Shown here: in pieces, positions 46,958 through 54,944 of the stretch
How the letters are laid out: the number at the start of each line of letters is the position of its first letter
Numbering within the stretch: position 1 is the stretch's first letter
Source of the DNA: Ruminiclostridium papyrosolvens DSM 2782
GTDB lineage: Bacteria > Bacillota > Clostridia > Acetivibrionales > DSM-1351
Length of the DNA stretch: 64,000 nt
Assembly: GCF_029318685.1 (NCBI RefSeq)
Contig: NZ_CP119677.1
Coordinates: 2,595,001-2,659,000 of the forward strand
Direction: 5' to 3'
Translations under genes and position numbers: made by a program
The notes under the pieces: model-generated
Seen by the model: the letters and a program-made list of their open reading frames with translations, nothing else
What the model was told of the DNA's origin: nothing
The model's database searches: none

Positions 46958-47896
46958 CTATTTTTTCTTTATAATTTCTAAGGCAATACTACTGATATTG
47001 TCAGCAGTTAAACCGTAATGTTTGAATACTTCCTCGGATTTACCGGGAATTGCCGGCTCGTCGGGAACACCAACAATTTTCATGGGAACCGGACTATTCT
47101 GTGTTACTACCTCTGATACGGCAGCCCCAAGGCCTCCATAAATGCTATGTTCTTCCACCGTAATGATACAGCCGGTTTCTTTAGCAGCCTTTATGATTTC
47201 TGCCTCATCCAAGGGTTTTATGGTATGCATGTTTAACACCCTGCAACTAACTCCTTTTTTCTTTAACACACCAGCTGCATCCATGGCTATCTTCACTGTT
47301 TCCCCTGCTGCAATTATGGTAATATCAGTTCCCTCTGACATGGTTACTGCTTTGCCGATTTCAAAACCATATTCGTCTGATGAGTAAACATCTGCCACAG
47401 GGTTTCGACCTATTCTTATGTAGGTTGGCTCAGTATTTTTGGCCAATGCTTCTATCATTTTTTTAGTCTCATGCTTATCTGCAGGAAGAATTATATTTAT
47501 TCCCGGAATAGCTCTCATTACTGCGATATCCTGCAAAGAATGATGGGACATTCCAAGAGCTCCGTAGCTTAATCCACCGCTGATACCAATCAGCTTAACA
47601 TTGGTCTTTGAATATGCAACATCCACCTTTACCTGCTCGATACTCCTCATACTTAAAAAACATGCAGGTGAAGCAATATACGGTTTTTTACCTGATGCAG
47701 CCAGACCCGCAGCTATCCCCACAATATTCTGCTCTGCGATACCAACCTCCACAAACTGCTCCGGCAGTTCCTTTGCAAAGTTCGTCATGGACGCTGAACC
47801 TCTGGAATCACTTGTCAGCACCACAATATCCTTGTCCTTCCCTCCTAACTCAATGAGGGTATCACATATTACTTGTCTGTTTGGAATACTATTCAT
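46958..47896 (-). CDS. Transketolase-like protein, C-terminal subunit
   Basis: 312 residues from ATG at 47896, which follows GGGAGG; a longer frame to 47929 lacks such a site. It holds the pyrimidine-binding and C-terminal domains of transketolase: the catalytic-type Glu in FVEVGIAEQNIVGIAAG near 47-63, GLSYGALGMSHHSLQDIA near 110-127 and the C-terminal fold with VEEHSIYGGLG near 246. Its start overlaps the stop of the N-terminal subunit by 8 bases, so the two halves are coupled and should assemble into one thiamine-diphosphate enzyme. Split transketolases often serve specialised sugar pathways; here it shares an operon with an isomerase and a kinase. Confidence 0.85.
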   Translation of the reverse strand: MNSIPNRQVICDTLIELGGKDKDIVVLTSDSRGSASMTNFAKELPEQFVEVGIAEQNIVGIAAGLAASGKKPYIASPACFLSMRSIEQVKVDVAYSKTNVKLIGISGGLSYGALGMSHHSLQDIAVMRAIPGINIILPADKHETKKMIEALAKNTEPTYIRIGRNPVADVYSSDEYGFEIGKAVTMSEGTDITIIAAGETVKIAMDAAGVLKKKGVSCRVLNMHTIKPLDEAEIIKAAKETGCIITVEEHSIYGGLGAAVSEVVTQNSPVPMKIVGVPDEPAIPGKSEEVFKHYGLTADNISSIALEIIKKK

Positions 47897-48725
47897 CGCA
47901 ATCGCCTCCCAATCTGGCAGATAATTCACTCAATGCCATATCCATTTGTTCCCGACTGGGTACTCCGTGATGCCATTTGGCTACATTTTCCATAAATGAA
48001 ACACCTTTTCCTTTTGTTGTGTACGCCATAACAAGTGTAGGCTTTCCTTTGGTTTTGGGAGTATTTCCAAGTACCTCCAAAAGTTGCTTATAGTCGTGTC
48101 CGTCCACCTGAATAACTTCCCAGCCGAAGCTCCTCCATTTATCCTCCAGAGAGTCCAAAGACATAACTTCTTCAGTAGACCCGGAAATCTGAAGTTTGTT
48201 TCGGTCAACAATGGCGGTCAAATTATCAAGCTTGTAATGTGCAGCTGACATGGCCGCTTCCCAAACAGACCCTTCCGCTTGCTCTCCATCCCCCATTAGT
48301 GTGAATACCCTGTAGCTTCTCCCGTCCATTTTTGCAGCAAGGGCCATACCTACAGAAATAGAAAGCCCATGCCCTAATGCACCTGTATTCATTTCAACAC
48401 CCGGAACCTTATTATTGGGGTGTCCTATAAATTTAGAGCCGAACTGTGAAAAGGTTTTCAGCTCTTCTTTGGGAAAGAAACCTTTATCTCCCAGTATGCA
48501 ATAATACCCCTCTACCGAATGACCCTTGCTCAGAATAAACCTGTCACGATTCTCCCAGTTTAGATTGGCAGGATCAACATTCATGACTCCGTAATATAAA
48601 GTAGTCAATATATCCGTACAGGAAAGTGCCCCTCCGGTATGTCCGGTTTTCCCTTCATAAATCATTGTTAATAAATCCATTCTGATTTTAGTAGCCTTTT
48701 TTTCTAAAAAATTTATATCAACCAT
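47889..48725 (-). CDS. Transketolase-like protein, N-terminal subunit
   Basis: 278 residues, the thiamine-diphosphate-binding half of transketolase. Recognisable are GKTGHTGGALSCTDIL near 25-40, RDRFILSKGHSVEGYY near 60-75, GALGHGLSISVGMALAAK near 114-131 and the cofactor/metal motif GDGEQAEGSVWEAAM near 145-159, ending IVDRNKLQ. It transfers a two-carbon ketol unit together with the downstream subunit. It lies 24 bases after the isomerase gene. Housekeeping transketolase can also be split in some Firmicutes, but the operon context argues for a dedicated pathway enzyme. Confidence 0.85.
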   Translation of the reverse strand: MVDINFLEKKATKIRMDLLTMIYEGKTGHTGGALSCTDILTTLYYGVMNVDPANLNWENRDRFILSKGHSVEGYYCILGDKGFFPKEELKTFSQFGSKFIGHPNNKVPGVEMNTGALGHGLSISVGMALAAKMDGRSYRVFTLMGDGEQAEGSVWEAAMSAAHYKLDNLTAIVDRNKLQISGSTEEVMSLDSLEDKWRSFGWEVIQVDGHDYKQLLEVLGNTPKTKGKPTLVMAYTTKGKGVSFMENVAKWHHGVPSREQMDMALSELSARLGGDCDE

Positions 48726-48749
48726 ATAATCAACTCCAAAATTCTAATT

Positions 48750-50177
48750 TTACTTACCTCTAAGCCACGACTGTATCTGTGCCTCAGTTGGATCAACAGG
48801 ATCTGGTTTCAGCCCCGGTATATAGTTACAAGCTTCATATAAAGCAGGTATTACATCTGCATGTATTCCGGTGCAATGGTGAACATATGGCCCTTTGACA
48901 AGTTTTTCTTCCCATAATGGCCAGTCATTTACCTCTACCCATAGATAAGACCCTCTGCTAAAAGGTCCTTTAATTCCTTTTGCTTTTCCAAGAAACAGAG
49001 AATAATCGCTGTGATCCCCGTCAAATCTGGCAATAGAAACATCTCCTCCTTGAATCTCACTCTCCTGTGTTCCCGGTGCATGGGAATCAAACAGGAAGTG
49101 CTTACGGAATTTAGGACGACAGCCGTCTGCTACCAAGGATACAGGGAAATTCCCGCAGTGGAACAGAAGTTCTCCATTCTCATTCTGTGTACTGCGAACT
49201 GTTAAATCTGCAAAGAAGGGTGCTTTTCTGCCCATTGCTGCAGCTTGTGCCATAACTGAAGTAATTGCTCCGTGAATATCTGTCTCACAAGCTACAGGAA
49301 TTCCCTCATCTGTGAGGAGTGAATTAGCAAGACATGGCATAATTCCCATAGCATCCTGCATTGCATTCCAACATTGGATGGCAACTGCGGAGCAGCCATG
49401 GTCTTTTACAAAATTGAGCATAGCAATTTTTAAGGCAGCTACCTTTTTAATGGCAATTTCATCTACCTCACTACAATCAAGCTTAGATTGAATAAATTCC
49501 ACAACATTTCTGAGTTCGGAGCCGTTTTCCTTTTCTATAGCTATTGTGGCATTCTGTATATCTATAAGTGTTATTGGATAAACCTCAATTCCGAATCTTT
49601 CAAGCAATTCTCCTTCGTTGCAAATCATGGTCCAGAAACCTGAAGGTCTTGTGTCAATTTGCAAAACCCTGAGTTTTCGAAAAGCTTTTACAACATTGGC
49701 AGCAGAAATGAAATTTGTCAGACCTCTATCAAAAACAGTACTATCCAAGGTACTGTTTACGATGTATGTATAGGGTACATTAAATCTCCTCAATACTTTT
49801 CCCGTGGCAAAAAGTCCGCACTGGGTATCACGAAGACGGAAACCATCTTCCAATGGAGCTTCGTCCCTTGGCCCCCAAAGCAGAACCGGTTTACCAACTG
49901 CTTTTGCCACACGTGAGACTGTATCTTCTGTCCCGAAATTACAATGGGGGAAAAATACCGCATCTACATCTTCAGCTTTAAACCGCTTAATGATTTTATC
50001 TGCATCCCCATCATTATCGTAAAGCAATCCTTCCTCGTTAATTCCCTCTAAATCCACAATTTCAATTCCGTAATCTTTAATTTTATCTCTGGTCAGGTTC
50101 TTAAATTTAAAAGCATCTTCCTTACTGAATACAAATCTCCTCGTTGGAGCAAACCCAATTTTAAATCCGTTATTCAT
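48750..50177 (-). CDS. L-fucose/L-arabinose isomerase-like protein
   Basis: 475 residues with the three-part layout of the L-fucose isomerase superfamily. An N-terminal Rossmann-like region contains AVFFPHCNFGTED near 74; a middle region holds IQCWNAMQD near 266 and ACETDIHGAITS near 297; and a C-terminal lid ends with YVHHCTGIHAD near 434. Glu and Asp in CETD and His in the C-terminal segment are candidates for the Mn2+ site. It should interconvert an aldose and ketose in the cytosol. First gene after the LacI-type promoter at 50307-50335, so it begins the catabolic transcript. Substrate unknown; fucose is not implied, since no aldolase follows. Confidence 0.75.
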   Translation of the reverse strand: MNNGFKIGFAPTRRFVFSKEDAFKFKNLTRDKIKDYGIEIVDLEGINEEGLLYDNDGDADKIIKRFKAEDVDAVFFPHCNFGTEDTVSRVAKAVGKPVLLWGPRDEAPLEDGFRLRDTQCGLFATGKVLRRFNVPYTYIVNSTLDSTVFDRGLTNFISAANVVKAFRKLRVLQIDTRPSGFWTMICNEGELLERFGIEVYPITLIDIQNATIAIEKENGSELRNVVEFIQSKLDCSEVDEIAIKKVAALKIAMLNFVKDHGCSAVAIQCWNAMQDAMGIMPCLANSLLTDEGIPVACETDIHGAITSVMAQAAAMGRKAPFFADLTVRSTQNENGELLFHCGNFPVSLVADGCRPKFRKHFLFDSHAPGTQESEIQGGDVSIARFDGDHSDYSLFLGKAKGIKGPFSRGSYLWVEVNDWPLWEEKLVKGPYVHHCTGIHADVIPALYEACNYIPGLKPDPVDPTEAQIQSWLRGK

Positions 50178-50306
50178 TGTAAAGCCTCCTATATTTCAGT
50201 ATTTACAGTGTGTTTTCACCTAAAAAATTTTTGCGATTGGTTTTAAGTTGTATGGAAAACAATTTCGGGCTTAGAAAATATGACTTGACATAATGCTGAT
50301 GACTTA

Positions 50307-50335
50307 ATTATAGTATCTTTAATTAAAACGTTCAA
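50307..50335 (-). promoter_or_regulatory. Promoter of the isomerase-transketolase-kinase operon with LacI-type operator
   Basis: Minus-strand TTGAAC (50330-50335), a spacer of exactly 17 bp and TATAAT (50307-50312). The -35 overlaps AACGTT with A/T-rich arms (50323-50336), a centre-CG dyad typical of LacI-family operators, so the adjacent LacI protein could block RNA polymerase here. Confidence 0.7.
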
Positions 50336-50410
50336 TACATTTTACTAAATTATTTAGTATTTTTATATAAAATATTTATATAAAAACTTTATATTTCACA
50401 CAAAACACAA

Positions 50411-50447
50411 AAAAAGTGCGCTTTCATGGCATGAAAACGCACTTTTT
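50411..50447. terminator. Bidirectional terminator after lacI
   Basis: Long inverted repeat centred near 50429 with a GTGCG/CGCAC core, extended by TTTCAT/ATGAAA across one mismatch, and A and T runs at both ends. It separates the glycosidase-lacI transcript from the isomerase promoter. Confidence 0.8.
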
Positions 50448-50484
50448 TCAACACTCTATATTCAGTTTTGGCGTTGTAAAAACA

Positions 50485-51501
50485 CTATTTTTTACTTGCT
50501 GCTGTCAAATCCCTTACACTGTCTCTTTCAATAAATTCTGTACATACCTGTATCTTGGTATGTATCATATCTTCGCTTTCCATCATATCTATGATTCTTC
50601 TCACTGCCAGACGTCCCATTTCCTGCTTTGGAACCCGTAAGCTGGTTAGCCTTGGGAAAGATATCTCGCAAAAGGGCAAATCATCAAATCCAATCACGGA
50701 AACATCCTCAGGAATCCTATATCCCATTTCCTGCAAAGCTCTAATGGCACCCAACGCAATCATATCGTTGTCCGCAAAAAAAGCAGTGGGCAGGTCAGGC
50801 TTATTCTTTAAGTAATCAAGCATATCTGCATAGGCTCCATTCATGGTAGTACTAAGATCAATAGTATATTTGGGATTAACCTCTAAACCGATGTCTCTCA
50901 TCTCAGAATAATATCCCATTTCTCTTTGGCGAAAACCTAATATTTTAAATTTTCCGCCAAGGTGTCCTATCTTTGTATGACCTTTACCATATAAATAATT
51001 TATAGCCATTCTGACAGAATCAGAGTTATTGATAATAACCCCGCTAAAATCCATATCTAAACTCCAATAATCCAATAAAAGAAACGGACACTTAGCATTC
51101 TTAAATACCTTGAGCCCTTCCGGTGACAATTCTGTGCCCAGAAGTATAATGGCTGTATCCGGTTCATTGATCATCTGTTTTGCCTGCTCCAAATATCCGG
51201 GACTTCTCGCATCCAGATTGCTTATCATCATTTCATATCCCGAAGAGCTGCATTCCTGCTCAATGCCGTTAATCAGTAACGTAAAAAATGGTGTGTCATC
51301 TATAATTAGTCCATTCTCCTTATAGATAACCAATTTAATTTTACTGATATTATTATTATCCAGATACCCTATTTCCCTTGCAACACGGAATATTCTGTCA
51401 GAAGTTTCCCAGCTGACTCCTTTTTTTCGATTTAGAGCATTTGATATGGTAGCAGGGGAAAAACCCGTTATTTTACTGATTTGCTTGATTCCTGTTTTCA
51501 A
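50485..51501 (-). CDS. LacI-family transcriptional regulator
   Basis: 338 residues. The N-terminal helix-turn-helix and hinge are plain: IKQISKITGFSPATISNALN (residues 4-23), then ETSDRIFRVAREIGYLDN. The periplasmic-binding-protein-like effector domain follows, with YLYGKGHTKIGHLGG near 167, FFADNDMIALGAIRALQEMG near 238 and VSVIGFDDLPF near 263. It starts with TTG behind GAGG. It lies 33 bases after the glycosidase gene in the same direction, and faces the isomerase operon whose promoter holds a LacI-type dyad. It probably represses until the sugar or a derivative is present. Confidence 0.9.
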   Translation of the reverse strand: MKTGIKQISKITGFSPATISNALNRKKGVSWETSDRIFRVAREIGYLDNNNISKIKLVIYKENGLIIDDTPFFTLLINGIEQECSSSGYEMMISNLDARSPGYLEQAKQMINEPDTAIILLGTELSPEGLKVFKNAKCPFLLLDYWSLDMDFSGVIINNSDSVRMAINYLYGKGHTKIGHLGGKFKILGFRQREMGYYSEMRDIGLEVNPKYTIDLSTTMNGAYADMLDYLKNKPDLPTAFFADNDMIALGAIRALQEMGYRIPEDVSVIGFDDLPFCEISFPRLTSLRVPKQEMGRLAVRRIIDMMESEDMIHTKIQVCTEFIERDSVRDLTAASKK

Positions 51502-51534
51502 TAAAAAGCCTCATTTCTTATTAACATAATATAT

Positions 51535-53079
51535 CTAAGTTTCCTTAATTTTGCGGATTCGTATGGCCATGTATTCTTTCCCCGGCAGATCAATTCTGAA
51601 TTTTCCGCTAAAGGTCCCTTTTTCTTCAATAGTCATCTCCCAAGTGTCGATAACCTCAGCAACAAATTTGCTTTTATCGTCAAAATAAAAGTCCCTGAAT
51701 GAAGGTCTCATAAAACTATAGTAATATATATAATAATTGTTTTCAATACTCATAGGAGAAATGGGGCTTTGTGTTGTAGCCACTACTTCATCCCAGGAAG
51801 ACGCAAGAGGCTTCAACCCTACACCCGGGGTTTCTTTTAATACAGAATACAAGAATTTCAGACGCTCAGCGCTCTCCCCATGCAGCTTACCGCCGTGTGA
51901 CCACCAGATAACATCATTGGTGTTCATAAAAGTTTCGCCATGTCCGGCGTATCCTCCCCGGCAAGTCGCCTCCCAAAATCTGCGTACAAGCTCTTTTCCG
52001 CTGATATTGCCCCAACCGTGCTGAATATTTCCTTCATAAGCAATTTCATCTAATACAATTGGTTTTTTATACTGCTCTCTCCACTCCGCTACAAGCTCTG
52101 CTGATTTATATAAATCCTGTCTCTGTATACAGCAGTGTGTAATCCAAGGCTGCGAATAGTTATAAAATGGTATGCAGTTATGAATTGAGCGCAAGTGTGA
52201 ATATGGATCGCACTGACAAACAATTTCGGCAAACCTTTCCCAATCCTGAATAGATTTTTGAGGCATAAGATCATATTCATTAGCCAAAGACCACCATACA
52301 TTACGATACGCAGCAAACCTTGCTACAACATATCTTAAATATAGTTCGTCGTTTTCAGCACTCATAGAACTGAAGCCCCATCTGTCGTAAGGGTGCATAA
52401 GAATTAAATCCGCTTCTATAGATAACTCGCATAATTTCTGTATGCATTCTTCCAAATGACGGAAATGTTCAGGGTTAAACCTGGTATAGTCCCAATCGTT
52501 TCCTTCAAAAGAAGAATAATATTTTGAAAAATTCTCCTTGGTAATATTTGAACTGTCACAGGGCGTTCCAACATATGGATAAGAAATAGGTTCTTTGAAG
52601 TTGTAATCGTAGTGCTTAGGAAATATACAAAATCTAATTTTATTAAAAGCAGTGTCCCTCAATGTATTCAGAGTTTCTTCCTGTACTTCCTGAGGCTGTA
52701 AAGCCCATACATAGCAGGTAGTCCCCACCGGGTAATACGGAGTCCCGTCCTCGTATGCAAAATGATATGTGTTTGCAGTCCGAACCGGACCATGATTGTC
52801 CTCCACAGAAGGCAGTACGGTAAAACTGCCACTGTATTGTTCATTTGAGAAATTTCCTGTAATCTCAAAAGTATATTCTTCTTCAAAGGAAGGCATAAAC
52901 CGAACTTTATAAATGCCGTTTCCATCGTAAAATCCATCTACTTCGACAGTTTGGTTTTTACTTTTAAATATGCCTTTAATTTTGAAATCAACAAAAGGAT
53001 TCCCGGTAGAGTGTCCTTTACATATTACTTCCTGCAACCCCCATTTTTCCACTTGCCTTAAATACGTAAAATTGTCCAT
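51535..53079 (-). CDS. Intracellular glycoside hydrolase, DUF5060-DUF4038 (apiosidase-like)
   Basis: 514 residues, no signal peptide, so it acts on sugars after uptake. An N-terminal beta-sandwich (about 10-95: VEKWGLQEV, GNPFVDFKIKGIF, GIYKVRFMPSFEEEYTFE) fits DUF5060. A TIM barrel follows from DGTPYYPVGTTCYVW near 110 through LMHPYDRWGF near 226, VWWSLANEYD near 258 with a candidate acid/base Glu, and PIVLDEIAYEG near 340 with a candidate nucleophile Glu. A small C-terminal beta domain resembles DUF5605. DUF4038 barrels include GH140 apiosidases, and the operon's isomerase, kinase and transketolase pair suit apiose. Related proteins with other activities exist, so substrate is a hypothesis. 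Confidence 0.7.
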   Translation of the reverse strand: MDNFTYLRQVEKWGLQEVICKGHSTGNPFVDFKIKGIFKSKNQTVEVDGFYDGNGIYKVRFMPSFEEEYTFEITGNFSNEQYSGSFTVLPSVEDNHGPVRTANTYHFAYEDGTPYYPVGTTCYVWALQPQEVQEETLNTLRDTAFNKIRFCIFPKHYDYNFKEPISYPYVGTPCDSSNITKENFSKYYSSFEGNDWDYTRFNPEHFRHLEECIQKLCELSIEADLILMHPYDRWGFSSMSAENDELYLRYVVARFAAYRNVWWSLANEYDLMPQKSIQDWERFAEIVCQCDPYSHLRSIHNCIPFYNYSQPWITHCCIQRQDLYKSAELVAEWREQYKKPIVLDEIAYEGNIQHGWGNISGKELVRRFWEATCRGGYAGHGETFMNTNDVIWWSHGGKLHGESAERLKFLYSVLKETPGVGLKPLASSWDEVVATTQSPISPMSIENNYYIYYYSFMRPSFRDFYFDDKSKFVAEVIDTWEMTIEEKGTFSGKFRIDLPGKEYMAIRIRKIKET

Positions 53080-53445
53080 ATATAATCTCCTTCAATCAAG
53101 ATTTAACAGCACCAGCCATGCCTTCTTAACAGCCCCAAAATATAAGATAGACAATAAAAATTATATGTAACTTTTATTATCTGATGATGCCAGAATACCA
53201 TATAGTATTATGAAATTCAAGATTAATTGAATCACGAATTAAAAATTTTATATTCCATGCCATCCCTTATATACACATAAAATACAACTGATTTTGTAAC
53301 TTATTTATTAAAATAATTTATAAATATTTTATATTGATATACTTTTGAGAAATATTGTTATGATTTGTTGATTAAACCTGATATTTATGGTTTTACTAAT
53401 TCATTTGTGTTAAAATATGTTAAATGGATAAAGGAGACTATAAAA
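53080..53445. other. Intergenic region between the glycosidase and the MFS leader
   Basis: 366 bases of very AT-rich sequence holding the outward promoters of two divergent units. I find no ORF with a convincing ribosome site and no strong hairpin here. A TTTACT / TATGTT pair upstream of the leader peptide is a weak promoter candidate. Confidence 0.4.
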
Positions 53446-53484
53446 ATGAAATTCTGTATTGTTACTGCTCCGTGCAAGGACTGA
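53446..53484 (+). CDS. Leader peptide of the MFS efflux gene (MKFCIVTAPCKD)
   Basis: ATG follows AAAGGAG by 8 bases, and the 12-codon ORF stops at TGA 53482-53484. Its last third lies within the 5' arm of the hairpins at 53467-53535, the classic geometry of ribosome-stalling attenuators before antibiotic-resistance genes. A ribosome slowed on this peptide would change which hairpin forms. Confidence 0.65.
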   Translation: MKFCIVTAPCKD

Positions 53485-53535
53485 ACCGGACGAAACAGCA
53501 CGGAGCGGATTGAATTCGTCCGTTCGGCTTTGCAC
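53467..53535 (+). promoter_or_regulatory. Alternative hairpins between leader peptide and MFS gene (attenuator)
   Basis: Two mutually exclusive folds are visible. Hairpin A pairs GCTCCGTGC (53467-53475) with GCACGGAGC (53498-53506). Hairpin B pairs GTGCAA (53472) through CGGACGAA (53487-53494) with TTCGTCCG (53515-53522) through TTGCAC (53530-53535). Both use the end of the leader ORF. No strong T-run follows B, so control may act on translation or on a weak terminator; CTTTCAA near 53535 can also pair with TTGAAAG beside the MFS ribosome site. Confidence 0.65.
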
Positions 53536-53579
53536 TTTCAATAAATTGTAAAAATTCTATTTGAAAGAGGAGCAAAGTC

Positions 53580-54878
53580 ATGATTAAAAAAATAAAAGCT
53601 AACATCAGGGAACTTCATACTTTCCTTTTGTTATGGATTACGCAGTCATTTTCGACACTTGGTAGTGCAATGACTAACTTTGCACTGGTGATTTGGTCTT
53701 ATCAGCAGCAAGGGTCTGCCCTTACCACTTCGTTACTGGCTATTTGTTCTTATGCACCTTATGTTCTGTTAAGTATATTCGCAGGAGCACTTAGCGACCG
53801 CTGGAACAAGAAGACCACCATGCTTATTAGCGACAGCTTTGCGGCATTTTGTACCGTTTCGGTACTGCTTCTTTTGACAACGGGTAAACTTCAGATTTGG
53901 CACCTGTATTTGATTAACACATTGAATGGATTGATGAACACAGTACAACAACCGGCATCAGAAGTCACCGTCAGCTTGTTGACTCCTAAAAAGCACTATC
54001 AGAAGGTCAGTGGTATGCGCTCCTTCTCCAATTCGCTGGTTACAATACTTACACCTGTAATTGCAACGGCATTGCTTTCTTTTACAAGCATTAAGTTCGT
54101 AATCCTATTTGATTTGATTACATATTTCACGGCATTTGTTGCGCTGTTATGCTTTATCAAAATCCCTAAAGTAATTGAACATAGCAATACTGTCAAAGAG
54201 ACGGTGCTGCAGTCTGCAAAAAGTGGATTTCAATATCTCAAGGATAATCGTGGAATTCTGGATTTGATATTGTTTTTGGCGGTAATCAATTTTACTGCCT
54301 CCATCTTCAATGCTGCGTTGCCTGCAATGATGCTCTCACGCACCGGAGGAGGAGAGGTTGCCCTTGGTATGGTAAATACCGTAACCGGAATAGCAACCCT
54401 GGTTGGAAGTATTTTAGTTTCTGTTCTGCCACCTCCAAAAAGTAGGGTTAGGGTTATTTGTAATTCCTTGCTTTTTGCCATGAGTACAGAAAATTTCATT
54501 CTTGCTTTCGGCAGGTCTACGTGGGTTTGGTGTTTAGGTGCGACATTAGGTTGGATATTTATCCCTGTTATGGGAGCAAATATGGATGTGCTTTTCCGTT
54601 CAAAGATACCTATTGAAATGCAGGGACGTGTCTATTCCGTGAGGAATACATTACAGTTTTTCACCATCCCTTTAGGATATCTGTGTGGCGGTATTTTTGT
54701 TGACAGAGTGTTTGAACCATTTATGGCAGAGCAACCCATAAGTAGTATATGGGTTACATTGTTCGGCTCCGGAAAAGGCTCAGGAGCAGCTCTGCTGTTT
54801 TTTGTAATCGGAATTTTCGGCTCATTGTCCTGTCTGCCATTTCGAAGGGACAAACATATCTGGAAATTGGAAAAATAG
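53580..54878 (+). CDS. MFS drug efflux protein, MefA-like (DHA3 type)
   Basis: 432 residues with about twelve hydrophobic segments. The N-terminal FLLLWITQSFSTLGSAMTNFAL (residues about 16-37) and the loop GALSDRWNKKTTMLISD near 72-88 carry the conserved cytoplasmic motif of the macrolide-efflux branch (G-x3-D-R-x-x-(R/K)). A second such loop, SGMRSFSNSL, is near 143, and a late loop MQGRVYSVRN is near 346. Proton-driven export of a ribosome-targeting drug is the family expectation, and the upstream stalling leader supports induction by such a drug. ATG follows GAGGAG. It is one of the few plus-strand genes here and is ended by a terminator at 54899-54931. Confidence 0.85.
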   Translation: MIKKIKANIRELHTFLLLWITQSFSTLGSAMTNFALVIWSYQQQGSALTTSLLAICSYAPYVLLSIFAGALSDRWNKKTTMLISDSFAAFCTVSVLLLLTTGKLQIWHLYLINTLNGLMNTVQQPASEVTVSLLTPKKHYQKVSGMRSFSNSLVTILTPVIATALLSFTSIKFVILFDLITYFTAFVALLCFIKIPKVIEHSNTVKETVLQSAKSGFQYLKDNRGILDLILFLAVINFTASIFNAALPAMMLSRTGGGEVALGMVNTVTGIATLVGSILVSVLPPPKSRVRVICNSLLFAMSTENFILAFGRSTWVWCLGATLGWIFIPVMGANMDVLFRSKIPIEMQGRVYSVRNTLQFFTIPLGYLCGGIFVDRVFEPFMAEQPISSIWVTLFGSGKGSGAALLFFVIGIFGSLSCLPFRRDKHIWKLEK

Positions 54879-54898
54879 TGTAACTATAAACTAAAAAC

Positions 54899-54931
54899 AA
54901 GGGGTTGTTGTGCTATATTCAACAGCCCCTT
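54899..54931. terminator. Terminator between the MFS gene and the MshEN-fusion gene
   Basis: Inverted repeat AAGGGG-x-TGTTG / CAACA-x-CCCCTT with a short loop, between convergent genes. Moderate T content follows on the plus strand and A/T-rich sequence on the other side. Confidence 0.7.
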
Positions 54932-54944
54932 ACTTCTATTGGTT

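Noticed and set aside
47897-47929. Upstream start for the C-terminal transketolase subunit
   Set aside because: The extra 11 codons lie within the N-terminal subunit gene and lack a ribosome site; GGGAGG is correctly placed for ATG at 47896.
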